Below are positions 6,253 through 13,760 of a stretch of DNA of 18,669 bases, in pieces. Where the stretch lies: positions 1-18,669 of the forward strand of contig CAYYZW010000164.1 of assembly GCA_964476375.1 (NCBI GenBank), in the 5' to 3' direction. The DNA comes from SAT2750 sp964476375. GTDB taxonomy: Bacteria > Planctomycetota > Planctomycetia > Pirellulales > Pirellulaceae. How positions within the stretch are numbered: position 1 is the first letter of the stretch; every line of letters begins with the position of its first letter. The notes below the pieces were generated by a model, which saw nothing but the letters and a program-made list of their open reading frames with translations, was not told the DNA's origin and made no database searches. A program made the position numbers and the translations under genes.

Positions 6253-8412
6253 CGCTTCGTCGGCGAATCGCTTGAAAAGAAAACGGCGAATCTCCTCGGG
6301 ATCCGTATTGTCTGTCAGGTGGCTTTCTCCAAAATCGCGGAGGATATCGTGTAGCAGTGTGCCAAAACCCAATTCGTCCAGTTCACCGGCCGTGTCATCA
6401 ATACGTCCCAGGCCGAGGATGTGGCGCAGGTAAAACCGGTAGGGGCAATCGATATAGTCCCGGAATGCGGTGACTCGCATTTTTTCGAGCCGGGGTATTT
6501 CGGATGGCTTGGGAACCTCAAAATGCGTCGTGCGGTGCGGGTCGTCAGGTTCTGGTGTGGAGGTGGGGGGGCCTGTTTTCCAGAAGGCGAGGACCCGGCG
6601 GGCGAGGTCGTCGCCGCCGATGGTGAGTGCCAGCCGGCTCGGCTGGATTGGGTCACCGTTCTTGTTTCGTTTGCGGCAGATATAAGTCACGTCACGGCCC
6701 GATTCCTGCAGCAGGCAGAGCGCATAGGCATCGCGGGCAAAACGGCGCTGGTTGTCATTGAGGCCCAGGTGGCGACGGAAACTGTCCGGTAAAAATAAAC
6801 CGGCATTCACGGCTTTTGGAACAAAACCATCGTTGAAGGAACAGACGATGCCCGCCTGGGCCATGTCCAGCGCGAGTTCGAGCCAGCCGAGAAGTTCTAT
6901 CGCGTCGGGGTCAAAGGGTGTGGTGATGGTCTGGCGGTCGGCGATTCGCAAAACCAGTCGGATCGCTTCCTGGGCAGAGATGCTGGAGGTTAACCCGTCA
7001 GGTGCTGTGGCGAGAGAAGAGAGGATGGGACGGATCGTCCGCAGGGATTCAATCGTGCGGCAGTCATTGAGGGTCGACTCATTATAGCCCTGTCCCTGGA
7101 GGATGACCTGCAGAAGTCCGGAGATGGCTCCTCCCCAGTAGCGAAGGGTTTGCGGCTGGTCGCCGAGTTCCGAAAGCAGGTTGTCAACTTTACTGACAGC
7201 CTGCCGGGCAATGGCGGATTCGGCATGGTTTCCCATCCAGTTGGTGATTTGTCGGGGGAGGTGAGCCTGGTGGTACCTGTCAAGCTCGGTGACCCATTCG
7301 GGCGAGATCCCTTCGGCTGTAAGCCAGGAGGAGATATCGGACTGGCGAAGGAGACGAGCCAGACTGGGAAAATCGCGCTGCTGGATGTAGTCAGCCAGGG
7401 CAGCCAGCAATTGATACGGGGTTGTTTGGTGGAGGTGCCGGTCAATCACGCCACGAACCGGAACGTCGTTTTGTTTGAATTCACGCGTGATCGGGATCGC
7501 CATGGATTCATCGGGGATCCCGATGGTGATCTGATCAATGGCATATTCCCCTTCATAGGACGCGACCTTCTGGGCTAAAAGGCGGGCCTCGTCGGCGGGG
7601 TCCTCTGCAATCAGAAACTGGGAATGCGGAATCGAGGTGGGGGAGGCCTCCCAGGCGGCGGGAAGGAGGCAGCCGATTGGATCAAAGCGGTGAGATTCCT
7701 CCCGGGGGGCGAAAACGAGGCTCGTGACCGAAGAGGACACGGACTCGAGCATGGCACGCGTTGTTCCGTTAATGTCGGCCGTTCCGACGAGGATGATGTC
7801 ACCGGGTGAATGGCACTCGGCGTTCTCGACAGCGCGCAGGCGAGCGGTCTGGAGATCCCAGAAACCCTCCCTGTCGAGCAGGGCCAGGTAGCAATTTTGC
7901 AGGTTCACAAGCGCTCGCCAGCGATCGGTCTCCGGGAAATCCTGCATACTGCCGGACAATTCAAGAACACGGGCAAAGCTCATCAGCTCACCGGTCAATT
8001 CCTGGTGTAATGTTACCAGCGAGTCGGCAAAGCGGAGAAGGTAAACATCCTCCACATCGTCCGCCAGTCCGGGCGCCAGCAGCACAAGGTCTTCCGGGTT
8101 GATCGATCGTAGTGCCTTGACCCACGACAGCGACTGGGTGAGTTCATCCGCAAATGGGCGTTGTGGCCGGTAGAGTTTTTCCGGCAGGGACCCGATGGTC
8201 GTGGTGGTGGGGGCAAGGAAGGGAGTGGCGCTGGTGGCGGCATGGCTGGCGAGAGCCTGCTGGAGCTGGCGCCCTGCTCGGCCGCCGGGAGTGACCAGCA
8301 GGACGTTGTTGAGATCCAGGGTCGCCTCGCTCCCGTATCGATCCAGGAGGTAAGAGACGACGCGATTCAGAAGAGGGTGCTGCCATCCAAGGTATTCGAT
8401 CTTTGCGGGCAT
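6250..8412 (-). CDS. addB: AddB-like helicase-nuclease subunit, N-terminal part ending at in-frame TAG
   Basis: This 720-residue protein resembles the AddB subunit of AddAB: a UvrD-like scaffold with few ATPase motifs, followed by the start of a RecB-type nuclease. The N-terminal P-loop region reads T-P-G-G-R-A-G-R-Q (41-49) and lacks the GKT/S of an active Walker A, so this subunit is probably not an ATPase. Near the end it has T-A-F-R-D-Y-I-D-C-P-Y-R-F-Y-L (from residue 648), typical of the entry to the AddB/Cas4 nuclease fold, then G-T-L-L-H-D-I-L (H688), the first nuclease motif. The catalytic D and D-x-K lie beyond the TAG in the next CDS. As written, the product would lack nuclease activity. 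ATG 8412 has no clear Shine-Dalgarno. The neighbours tsaE (upstream) and addA (downstream) are on the same strand. Confidence 0.85.
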   Translation of the reverse strand: MPAKIEYLGWQHPLLNRVVSYLLDRYGSEATLDLNNVLLVTPGGRAGRQLQQALASHAATSATPFLAPTTTTIGSLPEKLYRPQRPFADELTQSLSWVKALRSINPEDLVLLAPGLADDVEDVYLLRFADSLVTLHQELTGELMSFARVLELSGSMQDFPETDRWRALVNLQNCYLALLDREGFWDLQTARLRAVENAECHSPGDIILVGTADINGTTRAMLESVSSSVTSLVFAPREESHRFDPIGCLLPAAWEASPTSIPHSQFLIAEDPADEARLLAQKVASYEGEYAIDQITIGIPDESMAIPITREFKQNDVPVRGVIDRHLHQTTPYQLLAALADYIQQRDFPSLARLLRQSDISSWLTAEGISPEWVTELDRYHQAHLPRQITNWMGNHAESAIARQAVSKVDNLLSELGDQPQTLRYWGGAISGLLQVILQGQGYNESTLNDCRTIESLRTIRPILSSLATAPDGLTSSISAQEAIRLVLRIADRQTITTPFDPDAIELLGWLELALDMAQAGIVCSFNDGFVPKAVNAGLFLPDSFRRHLGLNDNQRRFARDAYALCLLQESGRDVTYICRKRNKNGDPIQPSRLALTIGGDDLARRVLAFWKTGPPTSTPEPDDPHRTTHFEVPKPSEIPRLEKMRVTAFRDYIDCPYRFYLRHILGLGRIDDTAGELDELGFGTLLHDILRDFGESHLTDNTDPEEIRRFLFKRFADEA

Positions 8413-8514
8413 CGGCAGGTGGTGGAGAGTATGACGTCGAGTGAAAAGGCCGGGTGAAGCGGAACTATTGTCACTATCCTGGCTTCGGCGTCTAGGGGCA
8501 GCCGTGTCGTGGTG

Positions 8515-9018
8515 CTAGCTGCGGCCATTCCCGCTGGAAAGCAGGTGGCCGCAATCGGTTTCAAGGCCACTGGCGAGCACGTCAAAAGATGCGTCGGGAG
8601 AGGAAAGCTCAAAGTGCCGAGTGTCGTTTTCCAGGATGGCAATGCGGATGACGATACGCGAGGGAGGGAGGCAGTCGGCAACCCGGTCGCCCCATTCAAC
8701 CAGCGTGATGGAATGGAACCCAAAATATTCTTCGACGCCAAGCTCCAGGAACTCGTCGTCATCCTGGATTCGGTATGCGTCAAGATGGGCAATCGAGCGG
8801 TCTCCCTCGTAGAGCCGGCAGAGCACGAAGGTGGGGCTAAGAACAAGATGGAGGGGGACGCCGCAGGCAACGGCGATGGCCTGGGTAAGGCGGGTCTTGC
8901 CGGCACCGAGAGGGCCGTTCAGGGAGACCGTCACACCGTCGGGAAGGTGCGTGGCCAGGCAATGGCCCACCAGGTCAGTGTCCTCAATCGATCGGGCAAC
9001 AAGGGAAAGTGAAGCCAT
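8515..9018 (-). CDS. tsaE: TsaE, ATPase for tRNA t6A37 synthesis
   Basis: The 167-residue P-loop protein works with TsaB and TsaD in the cytosol to make threonylcarbamoyladenosine at position 37 of ANN-decoding tRNAs. The Walker A is G-P-L-G-A-G-K-T (35-42). The family signatures S-P-T-F (61-64), H-L-D-A-Y-R (78-83), E-L-G-V-E-E-Y (92-98) and L-V-E-W-G-D-R (106-112) are present. Length fits the family (about 150-170). It starts 39 bases after thiL, same strand, without an evident Shine-Dalgarno, so it probably shares a transcript with thiL. It ends with TAG at a natural C-terminus. The 34 codons from that TAG to the addB ATG contain no TAA or TGA and are in the addB frame. Confidence 0.93.
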   Translation of the reverse strand: MASLSLVARSIEDTDLVGHCLATHLPDGVTVSLNGPLGAGKTRLTQAIAVACGVPLHLVLSPTFVLCRLYEGDRSIAHLDAYRIQDDDEFLELGVEEYFGFHSITLVEWGDRVADCLPPSRIVIRIAILENDTRHFELSSPDASFDVLASGLETDCGHLLSSGNGRS

Positions 9019-9057
9019 GGGGTTGGAGAATTCCGGGGTAAAAAATGTCGACGGGGG

Positions 9058-9981
9058 TTAATCGGGGCTTCCGTGTTGGTAGCCGGACGGTTCCATTTCC
9101 CTGAGCGTGCCTGCCGCATCCACTGTATGGACACCGCGGCCCGCGTGGAAGGAGCCAATGCAGGTGAGGGGACATCCCAGCGGCTGGCTGGAAAGTAACC
9201 GACGTGCATCGTCATCGGGCACAGCGAGGAGCAATTCAAAATCCTCGCCGTCGGTGAACGCATGCTGGAGGGGAGACAGGCCTGATTCCCGGGCAAGTTG
9301 GACAGCGGCCGGGGAAAGGGGAATCGCTTCCGGGTCCACGTGCGCTGCCAGGCCACTTGCCTTGGCAATATGGTCCAGGTCACGGAGCAGGCCGTCGGAG
9401 ATGTCCGTTGCCGCATGAACATTCCAGTCCTGGGAAAGGCGAGTGGCCTCGTGGACACGGGGGGAGAATGTCATGTGATGTCCAAGGATGCTGCCCCCGA
9501 GCTCGCCTGTCACGAGGATCGAATCCCCTGTCCTCGCGCCACTCCGCAGCCAGTGTCCTCGCGGAGATGGTGTGCCTGCGAGAGAAACGGTCAAGGAAAG
9601 GGGGCCTTCGGCGACCGTGAAGTCCCCGCCGGCGATGGCGACATTGTACTCGCTCGCCAGGGACAGCAGGCCCTCGTAAAGTTGTTTGCAGTCTGCCAGA
9701 TTCAGCGTGGGCGGAATGATCAGCGAAACCAGTGCGGCCACCGGCTGCGAACACATGGCAGCCATGTCACTGAGGTTGATTGCCAGGGCCTTTCGGCCGA
9801 CGAGCGGGAGTTCGTCACGGGAGAAAATAAAATCAACACCCTCCACAATCGTGTCCACACAGAGGACCGACGCGGAGGGAACGGTGTCGGAGAGCACCGC
9901 AGCATCGTCCCCAGGGGCGACGGCCAGGCGAGGATCCAGGGGGAGGCGTTGACCTAACCAGGCAAGGAAGTCGTCTTCCAT
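9058..9981 (-). CDS. thiL: Thiamine-monophosphate kinase
   Basis: The enzyme phosphorylates thiamine monophosphate to the cofactor thiamine diphosphate with ATP. The 307-residue length is typical. Visible ThiL signatures are G-D-D-A-A-V (24-29), D43 with G-V-D-F (48-51), K-A-L-A-I-N-L-S-D-M-A-A-M (64-76), G-G-D (118-120), R-S-G-A-R-T-G-D (146-153), D-I-S-D-G-L (193-198) and D-G-E-D-F-E-L-L (244-251). These supply the Mg-ATP and substrate sites, so it should be active. ATG 9981 lies 101 bases after the protease stop, and a TAGGCT -10-like element sits about 60 bases before it. No thi-box (TPP riboswitch) is apparent in that short leader. tsaE follows on the same strand. Confidence 0.95.
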   Translation of the reverse strand: MEDDFLAWLGQRLPLDPRLAVAPGDDAAVLSDTVPSASVLCVDTIVEGVDFIFSRDELPLVGRKALAINLSDMAAMCSQPVAALVSLIIPPTLNLADCKQLYEGLLSLASEYNVAIAGGDFTVAEGPLSLTVSLAGTPSPRGHWLRSGARTGDSILVTGELGGSILGHHMTFSPRVHEATRLSQDWNVHAATDISDGLLRDLDHIAKASGLAAHVDPEAIPLSPAAVQLARESGLSPLQHAFTDGEDFELLLAVPDDDARRLLSSQPLGCPLTCIGSFHAGRGVHTVDAAGTLREMEPSGYQHGSPD

Positions 9982-10035
9982 GGAACTTTTCCAGGTGGGG
10001 GGACACGAGCGGGGATACGCAACCGCCTGGAATGA

Positions 10036-10045
10036 TCGTAGCCTA
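10036..10045 (-). promoter_or_regulatory. Possible -10 element / shared decamer upstream of thiL
   Basis: The - strand reads TAGGCTACGA here, matching the TANNNT form of a sigma70 -10 element, but no good -35 hexamer is found 16-18 bases upstream. The same decamer occurs on the + strand at 13731-13740, in the leader of the dehydrogenase gene. Weak call. Confidence 0.25.
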
Positions 10046-10082
10046 GCAGCAGGGCAATGAGCAAGCGGGTGAAGGATGGGCC

Positions 10083-11417
10083 TCAGTCGGTGTCGCCGCC
10101 CCAGAGCGAGATGGTTCCGAAAAGTGTTTCACGGTCCCGCAGGATGTAGAACTTGACGGGTTGTTTGGCATGGAAGTCATCGTTTCCGAAGATGAAGGCC
10201 AGGTTGTTGAGTGAGACGGTTTCCCACTTGTGGAGGCCCAGGAGGATATCTCCCCGCTGGATACCCTGTTTTGCGGCCGGGCTGTCGGGACGGACGGCGA
10301 CGATGGCAAGCCCCCCCTGGTAATCACTGTTCCGCTTGCGGACCGTTTCGCCGAGTACCGGTTTGAGACGCACGCCAAGACTGTTCCATGTGTAATCGGC
10401 AATACCGGCCGGTGTTTTGAGGCTGGACTGAACGGGGAGGGCGATGGAGTCGCTTTTTCCCTGACGCTGATAACCGAGGGTCAGGATGTCCCCGTCCGCT
10501 GCATGGATGAGCCCGAATTCCACGTCCAACGCGGTCTGCAGCGGTTTTCCATTGAGGGTGGTGAGATGATCCAACTGGCGAAGTCCGGCGGTGTGGCCAA
10601 GCCCCTTGAGGTCCACATGGGTCAACTGAAGCACGTGGTCGTCGTTGGGGGTTCGCATCCGCTGGGCATCGATTCCCAGCGGCGCGAGATGCTGATGAAA
10701 CGGCTGCAGCATGCCGGTGGTAATCTTGATGGCCCGGTTGATGGGCATGGCGAAACCGATTCCCTGGGCACCCATTCGGACGGCCACATTTATGCCGATC
10801 AGATCCCCGTCGATATTCAGTAATGGCCCGCCGGAATTTCCGGGATTGATGCTCGCGTCGGTCTGTATCAAATCCTCGTAAGACTGGGTGTCGCTGACAC
10901 GGACATTCCGGTGCAGGGCGCTGATGATCCCGCGGGTAACGGAGTGCTCGTAACCGTACGCGTTTCCAAGGGCGATGACGGTTTCTCCGGGCATCAGGTC
11001 CGAGGAGGTTCCGAAGCGGATAACCGGCAGGGGGTGGGACGTATCGATCTTAATTAATGCCAGGTCAGTCGGCTGGTTATAAGTGAACAGGCGGGCGACG
11101 TGCGTGGTCTTGTCCCTCAACGTGACGTTGATGCGTGCCACACCGGCCACAACATGGTAATTGGTGAGAATATAACCCCGGGAATCGATAACGATCCCGG
11201 TTCCCATTCCGTCCACTTCCCTGGTGCGTGTGTCATTTCCAATCCGCCCGGACGCGTTGTTGACAGATTTCCGACCACGAATATTAACGACCGAGGGCGC
11301 GGCCTGGCGAACCGCCTTGACGATGGGTGTGTCGCGAAGGGGGGATGACCAGGCGGGGGGGGAGGCCAGCCCAAGAAACAACAAGAGGAGTGCAGGACGG
11401 TAGAGGAAATGAACCAT
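10083..11417 (-). CDS. Secreted HtrA/DegP-like serine protease with two PDZ-like domains
   Basis: The protein has a signal peptide (hydrophobic L-L-L-L-F-L-G-L-A core, likely cleavage after A-W-S) and a trypsin-like domain with the full triad: His in L-T-N-Y-H-V-V (88), Asp in P-T-D-L-A-L-I (118) and Ser in N-P-G-N-S-G-G-P-L (195), numbered from ATG 11417. Two PDZ-like regions follow, at about 260-330 and 345-435; the second contains S-P-A-A-K-Q-G-I-Q-R-G-D-I-L-L-G. It should act in the periplasm or cell envelope on misfolded proteins. GTG 11429 would add four residues (V/M-Q-S-R) and more charge to the N-region; neither start has a Shine-Dalgarno. A terminator-like hairpin ends only about 25-30 bases before the start. 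It belongs to the HtrA family, but assignment to DegP, DegQ or DegS is not possible. Confidence 0.93.
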   Translation of the reverse strand: MVHFLYRPALLLLFLGLASPPAWSSPLRDTPIVKAVRQAAPSVVNIRGRKSVNNASGRIGNDTRTREVDGMGTGIVIDSRGYILTNYHVVAGVARINVTLRDKTTHVARLFTYNQPTDLALIKIDTSHPLPVIRFGTSSDLMPGETVIALGNAYGYEHSVTRGIISALHRNVRVSDTQSYEDLIQTDASINPGNSGGPLLNIDGDLIGINVAVRMGAQGIGFAMPINRAIKITTGMLQPFHQHLAPLGIDAQRMRTPNDDHVLQLTHVDLKGLGHTAGLRQLDHLTTLNGKPLQTALDVEFGLIHAADGDILTLGYQRQGKSDSIALPVQSSLKTPAGIADYTWNSLGVRLKPVLGETVRKRNSDYQGGLAIVAVRPDSPAAKQGIQRGDILLGLHKWETVSLNNLAFIFGNDDFHAKQPVKFYILRDRETLFGTISLWGGDTD

Positions 11418-11440
11418 GCGTGACTGCACCGAGGGGGGAT

Positions 11441-11483
11441 CAAAGAAAAAGGAATGCCACGGTGATGTGACGGGGTGGCATCC
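11441..11483 (-). terminator. Terminator-like hairpin between the Gfo/Idh/MocA-like gene and the HtrA protease
   Basis: On the - strand a 7-bp stem (GTGGCAT/ATGCCAC; arms at 11454-11460 and 11475-11481) is extended by two G-C pairs across a bulged base. The loop is 14 bases and is followed by TTTTTCTTT. It fits a rho-independent terminator for the transcript coming from the Gfo/Idh/MocA-like gene. It lies so close to the protease start that it could also act in the protease leader. Confidence 0.5.
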
Positions 11484-11644
11484 CTAGTACGCTCATCGGC
11501 AGCAGAAAAACCCTTGCTTCAGGTACATGAGGCCGACCGGCACAATCGTTTCAGCTTAACAGCGATTCGGCGGGACAGAGGTGCCTGGAGGCGGCGAGAG
11601 GTGGTCCTGGACGTCGACGGCCGCCTGTTCAGCCGCGGTGAATG

Positions 11645-12889
11645 TCAATCTGTACCGTCTGGTAAAGAAATCGGGGCGGAGGGCCGCTTCTTGCGAGCCA
11701 GCACCAGCAGGAACTGGAGGAGCAGGAAAAGGAGGATCGGGTAGACCGGCCAGATCCTCAGAAACAGTGGTCTTTCTGGTTCCTGGACCTGCTGATCGAT
11801 GCCTGTCTGCTGTTTTTCAAGCTGGTACTCATTATGACGGGCAGGAAACTGAAAACCTTCAAAGACGGAGTATGCAAAAAGAATGCCGAGAAGAGCCATC
11901 AAGATGCCACAACTTGCAATGGACATGGCACCCTTGAACGACCGGTTTTCACTGGGCGGTTCCGCCGGGATATCCACTGCTCTTCCCCTGCGAAGACAAT
12001 AGGGGATCATCTCGGCAAATTCCGTATTTCGGACAGCACGATACCAGCGGTCATCCTCTCCCCGGAATTCCAGCAGGGGGCCAAGGATGTCGGCAGGCAG
12101 TGCTGTGGACGGTATGGGGACCTCCGATTTTCCATCATCCGTGGAAAGCTCGAGCGAAAGTACCTGATTCTCATCCAGGGAAAGGGTGGCCTGTCCCGTG
12201 CTGCCGCCCAGGAGGATTTGTGCACCCGGTTTTCCATCCCGGCGGTGGAGGTTCCAGTTTGCCATCAGGCCGTTATCGCTGACGACGTTAAGATTTAACT
12301 GCCGCCATTCGGGATCATCGTGGGCAGATCCGGCTGCATTCAGGCGGCAGGGACTGCCGATCAGGCATTCAAGGATGGCCAGATCCCCGGAAAAAGACCT
12401 CATCAGGTCTGCAGGGCGATAGGAGTCCGGGTGCCGTTCCATGGAGAGAAGCTGGAGCGCCCCGATGGGGGAGAGTTGTGGATCGTTTATCCAGCTGGCG
12501 ATGGTAGCAAGATGGGGATGGTGCAGAGCTGGAAGGTAGGGTCGTATCTGGGACCCGTGTTCAACTCGAATCATCTCGACTTCATAACCGACAATCGATT
12601 CACACGCCGGATGCTGGACGACCATCGGCATTCCGGCCTGGGCAAGCTTGCGAAGTTGCTCATCGGTGACCGGGTTATACGACTCCGGGTGTGCCAGGAT
12701 GACAACATCGATGTCAGGGTGATCCAGGATTCCCTCCCACTGCTCTGCAGGATGACGGTCTGTGATCCGATCCAGCAGGTGCTCGTCCCCGTCAGCGAAG
12801 GCCAGGCAGACCTCGTGATGGGGATCGGTGGCAAGGATGTGCAGCAGGCTGCGAAGCCCCTCGTTATATCCCAGCAAACCTATTTTCAT
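11645..12889 (-). CDS. Gfo/Idh/MocA-like protein with two C-terminal membrane helices
   Basis: The 414-residue protein starts with a Rossmann-like segment (K-I-G-L-L-G-Y-N-E-G, 2-11) and the acidic/hydrophobic pattern D-I-D-V-V-I-L-A-H-P-E-S (59-70) seen in the Gfo/Idh/MocA oxidoreductase superfamily. The usual E-K-P motif with catalytic Lys is replaced by V-V-Q-H-P-A (90-95), so dehydrogenase activity is doubtful. After a poorly conserved middle region come two hydrophobic segments at about 321-344 and 377-398, ending in a basic tail (R-K-K-R). Such C-terminal anchors are unusual for the superfamily. The ATG overlaps an in-frame TGA that lies 10 codons beyond the TAG stop of the preceding dehydrogenase, and the gap to that TAG is only 26 bases, so the two genes are almost surely co-transcribed. 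The substrate is unknown. Confidence 0.75.
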   Translation of the reverse strand: MKIGLLGYNEGLRSLLHILATDPHHEVCLAFADGDEHLLDRITDRHPAEQWEGILDHPDIDVVILAHPESYNPVTDEQLRKLAQAGMPMVVQHPACESIVGYEVEMIRVEHGSQIRPYLPALHHPHLATIASWINDPQLSPIGALQLLSMERHPDSYRPADLMRSFSGDLAILECLIGSPCRLNAAGSAHDDPEWRQLNLNVVSDNGLMANWNLHRRDGKPGAQILLGGSTGQATLSLDENQVLSLELSTDDGKSEVPIPSTALPADILGPLLEFRGEDDRWYRAVRNTEFAEMIPYCLRRGRAVDIPAEPPSENRSFKGAMSIASCGILMALLGILFAYSVFEGFQFPARHNEYQLEKQQTGIDQQVQEPERPLFLRIWPVYPILLFLLLQFLLVLARKKRPSAPISLPDGTD

Positions 12890-12915
12890 GAGCGGGTTGT
12901 TCCTGTCGAAAAACG

Positions 12916-13692
12916 CTAGAGCCGGCGGATATGAAAACCGCCGTCGACATTGAAGCGCTCACCGGTTCTAAATGGCAAATGACGGGCTGCCAGGGCCACA
13001 ACCGCCTGGGCCACATCCTGGCCCTCGCCCCATCGACGGATCGGTGACATCCCATTGGCAATTAGTTCATCATATTTTTCTTTCACAGGTGCGGTCATGT
13101 CCGATGCAATCACCCCGGGACAGATCTCGTAGACCCAGATCCTTTGATCGGCGAGCCGATCAGCAAAGAGCCAGGTCATCATCTGCAGGGCCGCCTTGGC
13201 CATGCAATAGTCGGCACGATTCGTTGAAACCGCGTAGGCAGAGATGGATGAAATATTGATGATGGTGGCCCGTTCAAGCACCGTGCTCTGGGTAAGTGTT
13301 ATCATCTCCCGGGCGACCGCCTGGGCCAGGAAGAAAGGTCCTTTCAGATTGGTATCAAAGACCAGGTCCCACCCCTCCTCGTCCGCATCAAGGAGGTCAT
13401 TGCGCCCAGGGGATGTGATACCCGCGTTATTGACAAGGAGGTCGATGCGGCCAAAGCGATCGATTGTCTCGGAGACCAGCCGGCGTCGATCCGCGGCCTT
13501 GCTGACGTCCCCCTGGATGGCCACTGCGTCACAGCCCTCCGCCCGGAGGTCTTCTACCAGGCGCTCGGCTCGTTCCTGGCTCCGAAAATAATTGATGACA
13601 GGCGTGTGCCCGTTCTCCGCGAGCAGCCTTGAAATGGACTCTCCAATGCCGCGTGCTCCACCGGTGATTAGGGCGACTGGCGTTTTGTGCAT
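12916..13692 (-). CDS. Short-chain dehydrogenase/reductase, FabG-like
   Basis: The 258-residue protein is a classical SDR. It has T-G-G-A-R-G-I-G (10-17) for NAD(P) binding, G-D-V (61-63), N-N-A-G (88-91), N115, and the catalytic S149, Y162 and K166 in D-Y-C-M-A-K. The C-terminal V-D-G-G-F-H-I-R-R-L is typical of the 3-oxoacyl-ACP reductase-like branch. It probably reduces a keto group with NADPH in the cytosol; the true substrate cannot be read from the sequence, and no other fatty-acid genes are near. It has its own promoter-like sequence (13732-13760). It ends in TAG (12916-12918); the frame stays open for 9 more codons to a TGA overlapping the next gene's ATG. Confidence 0.9.
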   Translation of the reverse strand: MHKTPVALITGGARGIGESISRLLAENGHTPVINYFRSQERAERLVEDLRAEGCDAVAIQGDVSKAADRRRLVSETIDRFGRIDLLVNNAGITSPGRNDLLDADEEGWDLVFDTNLKGPFFLAQAVAREMITLTQSTVLERATIINISSISAYAVSTNRADYCMAKAALQMMTWLFADRLADQRIWVYEICPGVIASDMTAPVKEKYDELIANGMSPIRRWGEGQDVAQAVVALAARHLPFRTGERFNVDGGFHIRRL

Positions 13693-13731
13693 GGTCGTGA
13701 CTCACATCCCCGTCGATCGTGTCGTTTTCTT

Positions 13732-13760
13732 AGGCTACGACCGGGGGGGAGGGATGTCAA
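13732..13760 (-). promoter_or_regulatory. Sigma70-type promoter for the dehydrogenase operon
   Basis: The - strand has a perfect TTGACA (13760-13755), a 17-base spacer including a run of seven C, and TAGCCT (13737-13732), which fits TANNNT. It predicts a start site near 13725 and a leader of about 33 bases before ATG 13692. The -35 hexamer overlaps the stop codon of the preceding Mur-domain gene. Confidence 0.6.

Noticed and set aside
9298..9957. + strand open frame of 219 codons opposite thiL
   Set aside because: ThiL on the - strand has all family motifs across the same bases; the + frame has no coherent domain.
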